Positions 5,953 to 6,558 of a DNA stretch of 6,558 nucleotides are shown here, piece by piece (within the stretch, counting starts at the first letter, position 1; the number at the start of each line of letters is the position of its first letter). This stretch comes from Bacteroidota bacterium (GTDB lineage Bacteria > Bacteroidota > Ignavibacteria > UBA10030 > UBA6906), in assembly GCA_017860555.1 (NCBI GenBank), contig JAGDMJ010000196.1, positions 1 to 6,558 on the forward strand, written 5' to 3'. Both the position numbers and the translations under genes were made by a program. The notes beneath the pieces are model-generated. The model was given only the letters and a program-made list of their open reading frames with translations, was not told where the DNA came from and searched no databases.

Positions 5953-6558
5953 TCACGCTGCACCCCCTTCGCCGGCTTTAACGGCCTGTTTGGCGAATAT
6001 GCGTGCTCCGATGGCTGCGAGGACAACGGACCACAAAGTCCACATGATGACCATAATCACTATGCGCGGGTCCGCGTTCGGAATGGCAAGAGCAGCCGCT
6101 AACACTGCCGCGATGTTGCGTGTACCCATCCCCAGCGCCATGACGCTTCGCTGTGCCTGTGTCATGCCGAAGCCGAAACGATACGTTATCAGACCCATCC
6201 CGACCATGAACACGGTCATCGAGAGCAGGGCCAAGCTCCCCGCAGTGTCGAGCATCCCCTTGCCGTAGAGCACGAGGCACCAGAGGATCGTCAGCAATGT
6301 GGAAAGCAAGGCGAATACCTTGACCGCCGGGAAGATCCTGGTTGCTCCAGTGTCGGTGTAATACCGGATTGCCGCTCCGATCAGCAGCGGTAGGAGTATG
6401 GTCAGGAGGAGCGGCTTCGCGAGCGCCCAGGTGTCGATCGTGAGCCCCGGAATCAGCAAAGGCGCTATCAATGGCATCAACACCACCGTACCAACCGCCA
6501 CCAGAGGGATGACGGCTCCGGCAAAGGCCATCTCTCCACGGGCTTTTACCACCATCTG
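5953..6558 (-). CDS. Bile acid:sodium symporter (BASS/SBF) family transporter, N-terminus beyond the window
   Basis: This is the C-terminal part of an inner-membrane secondary transporter. The frame is open through the right edge (the last codon, CAG, is at 6558-6556), so the Met encoded at 6555 is probably internal and the true start lies outside. About 201 residues are visible; full family members are usually near 300. Numbering from the Met at 6555, hydrophobic helices lie near 11-36, 44-64, 75-98, 106-126, 136-158 and 164-187. The segment ALGMGTRNIAAVLAAALAIP (140-159) matches the family's conserved G-x-x-x-R/Q-N stretch in the core domain, and the following helix (IVIMVIMWTLWSVVLA) also fits. 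BASS proteins typically couple Na+ to uptake of organic anions; the substrate cannot be read from this fragment. It converges on the octahaem cytochrome gene, ends 147 nt from its stop, and shows no functional link to the cytochrome genes. Confidence 0.85.
   Translation of the reverse strand, partial: QMVVKARGEMAFAGAVIPLVAVGTVVLMPLIAPLLIPGLTIDTWALAKPLLLTILLPLLIGAAIRYYTDTGATRIFPAVKVFALLSTLLTILWCLVLYGKGMLDTAGSLALLSMTVFMVGMGLITYRFGFGMTQAQRSVMALGMGTRNIAAVLAAALAIPNADPRIVIMVIMWTLWSVVLAAIGARIFAKQAVKAGEGGAA

Noticed and set aside
1..6558. CRISPR array, insertion sequence, tRNA or a novel defence-type system
   Set aside because: No regularly spaced repeats, transposase-like proteins, terminal inverted repeats or tRNA cloverleaf patterns were seen; the genes are respiratory and transport genes.

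Overview
The window (about 55-57% G+C by eye) comes from a respiring Gram-negative-type bacterium. It carries a membrane quinol-oxidising complex, c-type haem proteins, a probable twin-arginine signal and a probable lipoprotein. Shine-Dalgarno sequences in front of the main starts are weak or absent. That is compatible with an environmental Bacteroidota/Ignavibacteriota-like or related lineage, but the sequence alone does not fix the taxon.

Layout: (1) Positions 3263 down to 1, minus strand, hold a tight three-gene operon: Rieske iron-sulfur protein (3263-2787), a one-piece cytochrome b with b6f-type haem spacing (2782-1325), and a membrane-anchored multihaem cytochrome c with at least six CXXCH sites (1331 to beyond the left edge). 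The last gene is easy to miss because it has no stop inside the window and shows up only as short out-of-frame pieces. (2) Positions 3264-3472 form a divergent control region with a perfect 10-bp palindrome and an AT-rich patch. (3) Positions 3473-5806, plus strand, encode a probable lipoprotein with eight CXXCH haem sites followed by HEAT-like and TPR repeats. (4) Positions 5807-5952 are a short convergent gap with a hairpin. (5) Positions 6558-5953, minus strand, hold the C-terminal two thirds or so of a bile acid:sodium symporter family transporter, cut by the right edge.

Working model (inference): the Rieske/cytochrome b/multihaem c operon encodes an alternative complex III-like enzyme. 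It would oxidise quinol, probably menaquinol given the residues at the Qo site and Rieske cluster, and pass electrons into a multihaem c subunit instead of a cytochrome c1 or f. The divergently encoded octahaem TPR lipoprotein is a candidate downstream electron carrier or docking protein on the periplasmic side. The symporter at the right edge has no evident link to this. No mobile elements, CRISPR arrays, tRNAs or rRNAs were seen.
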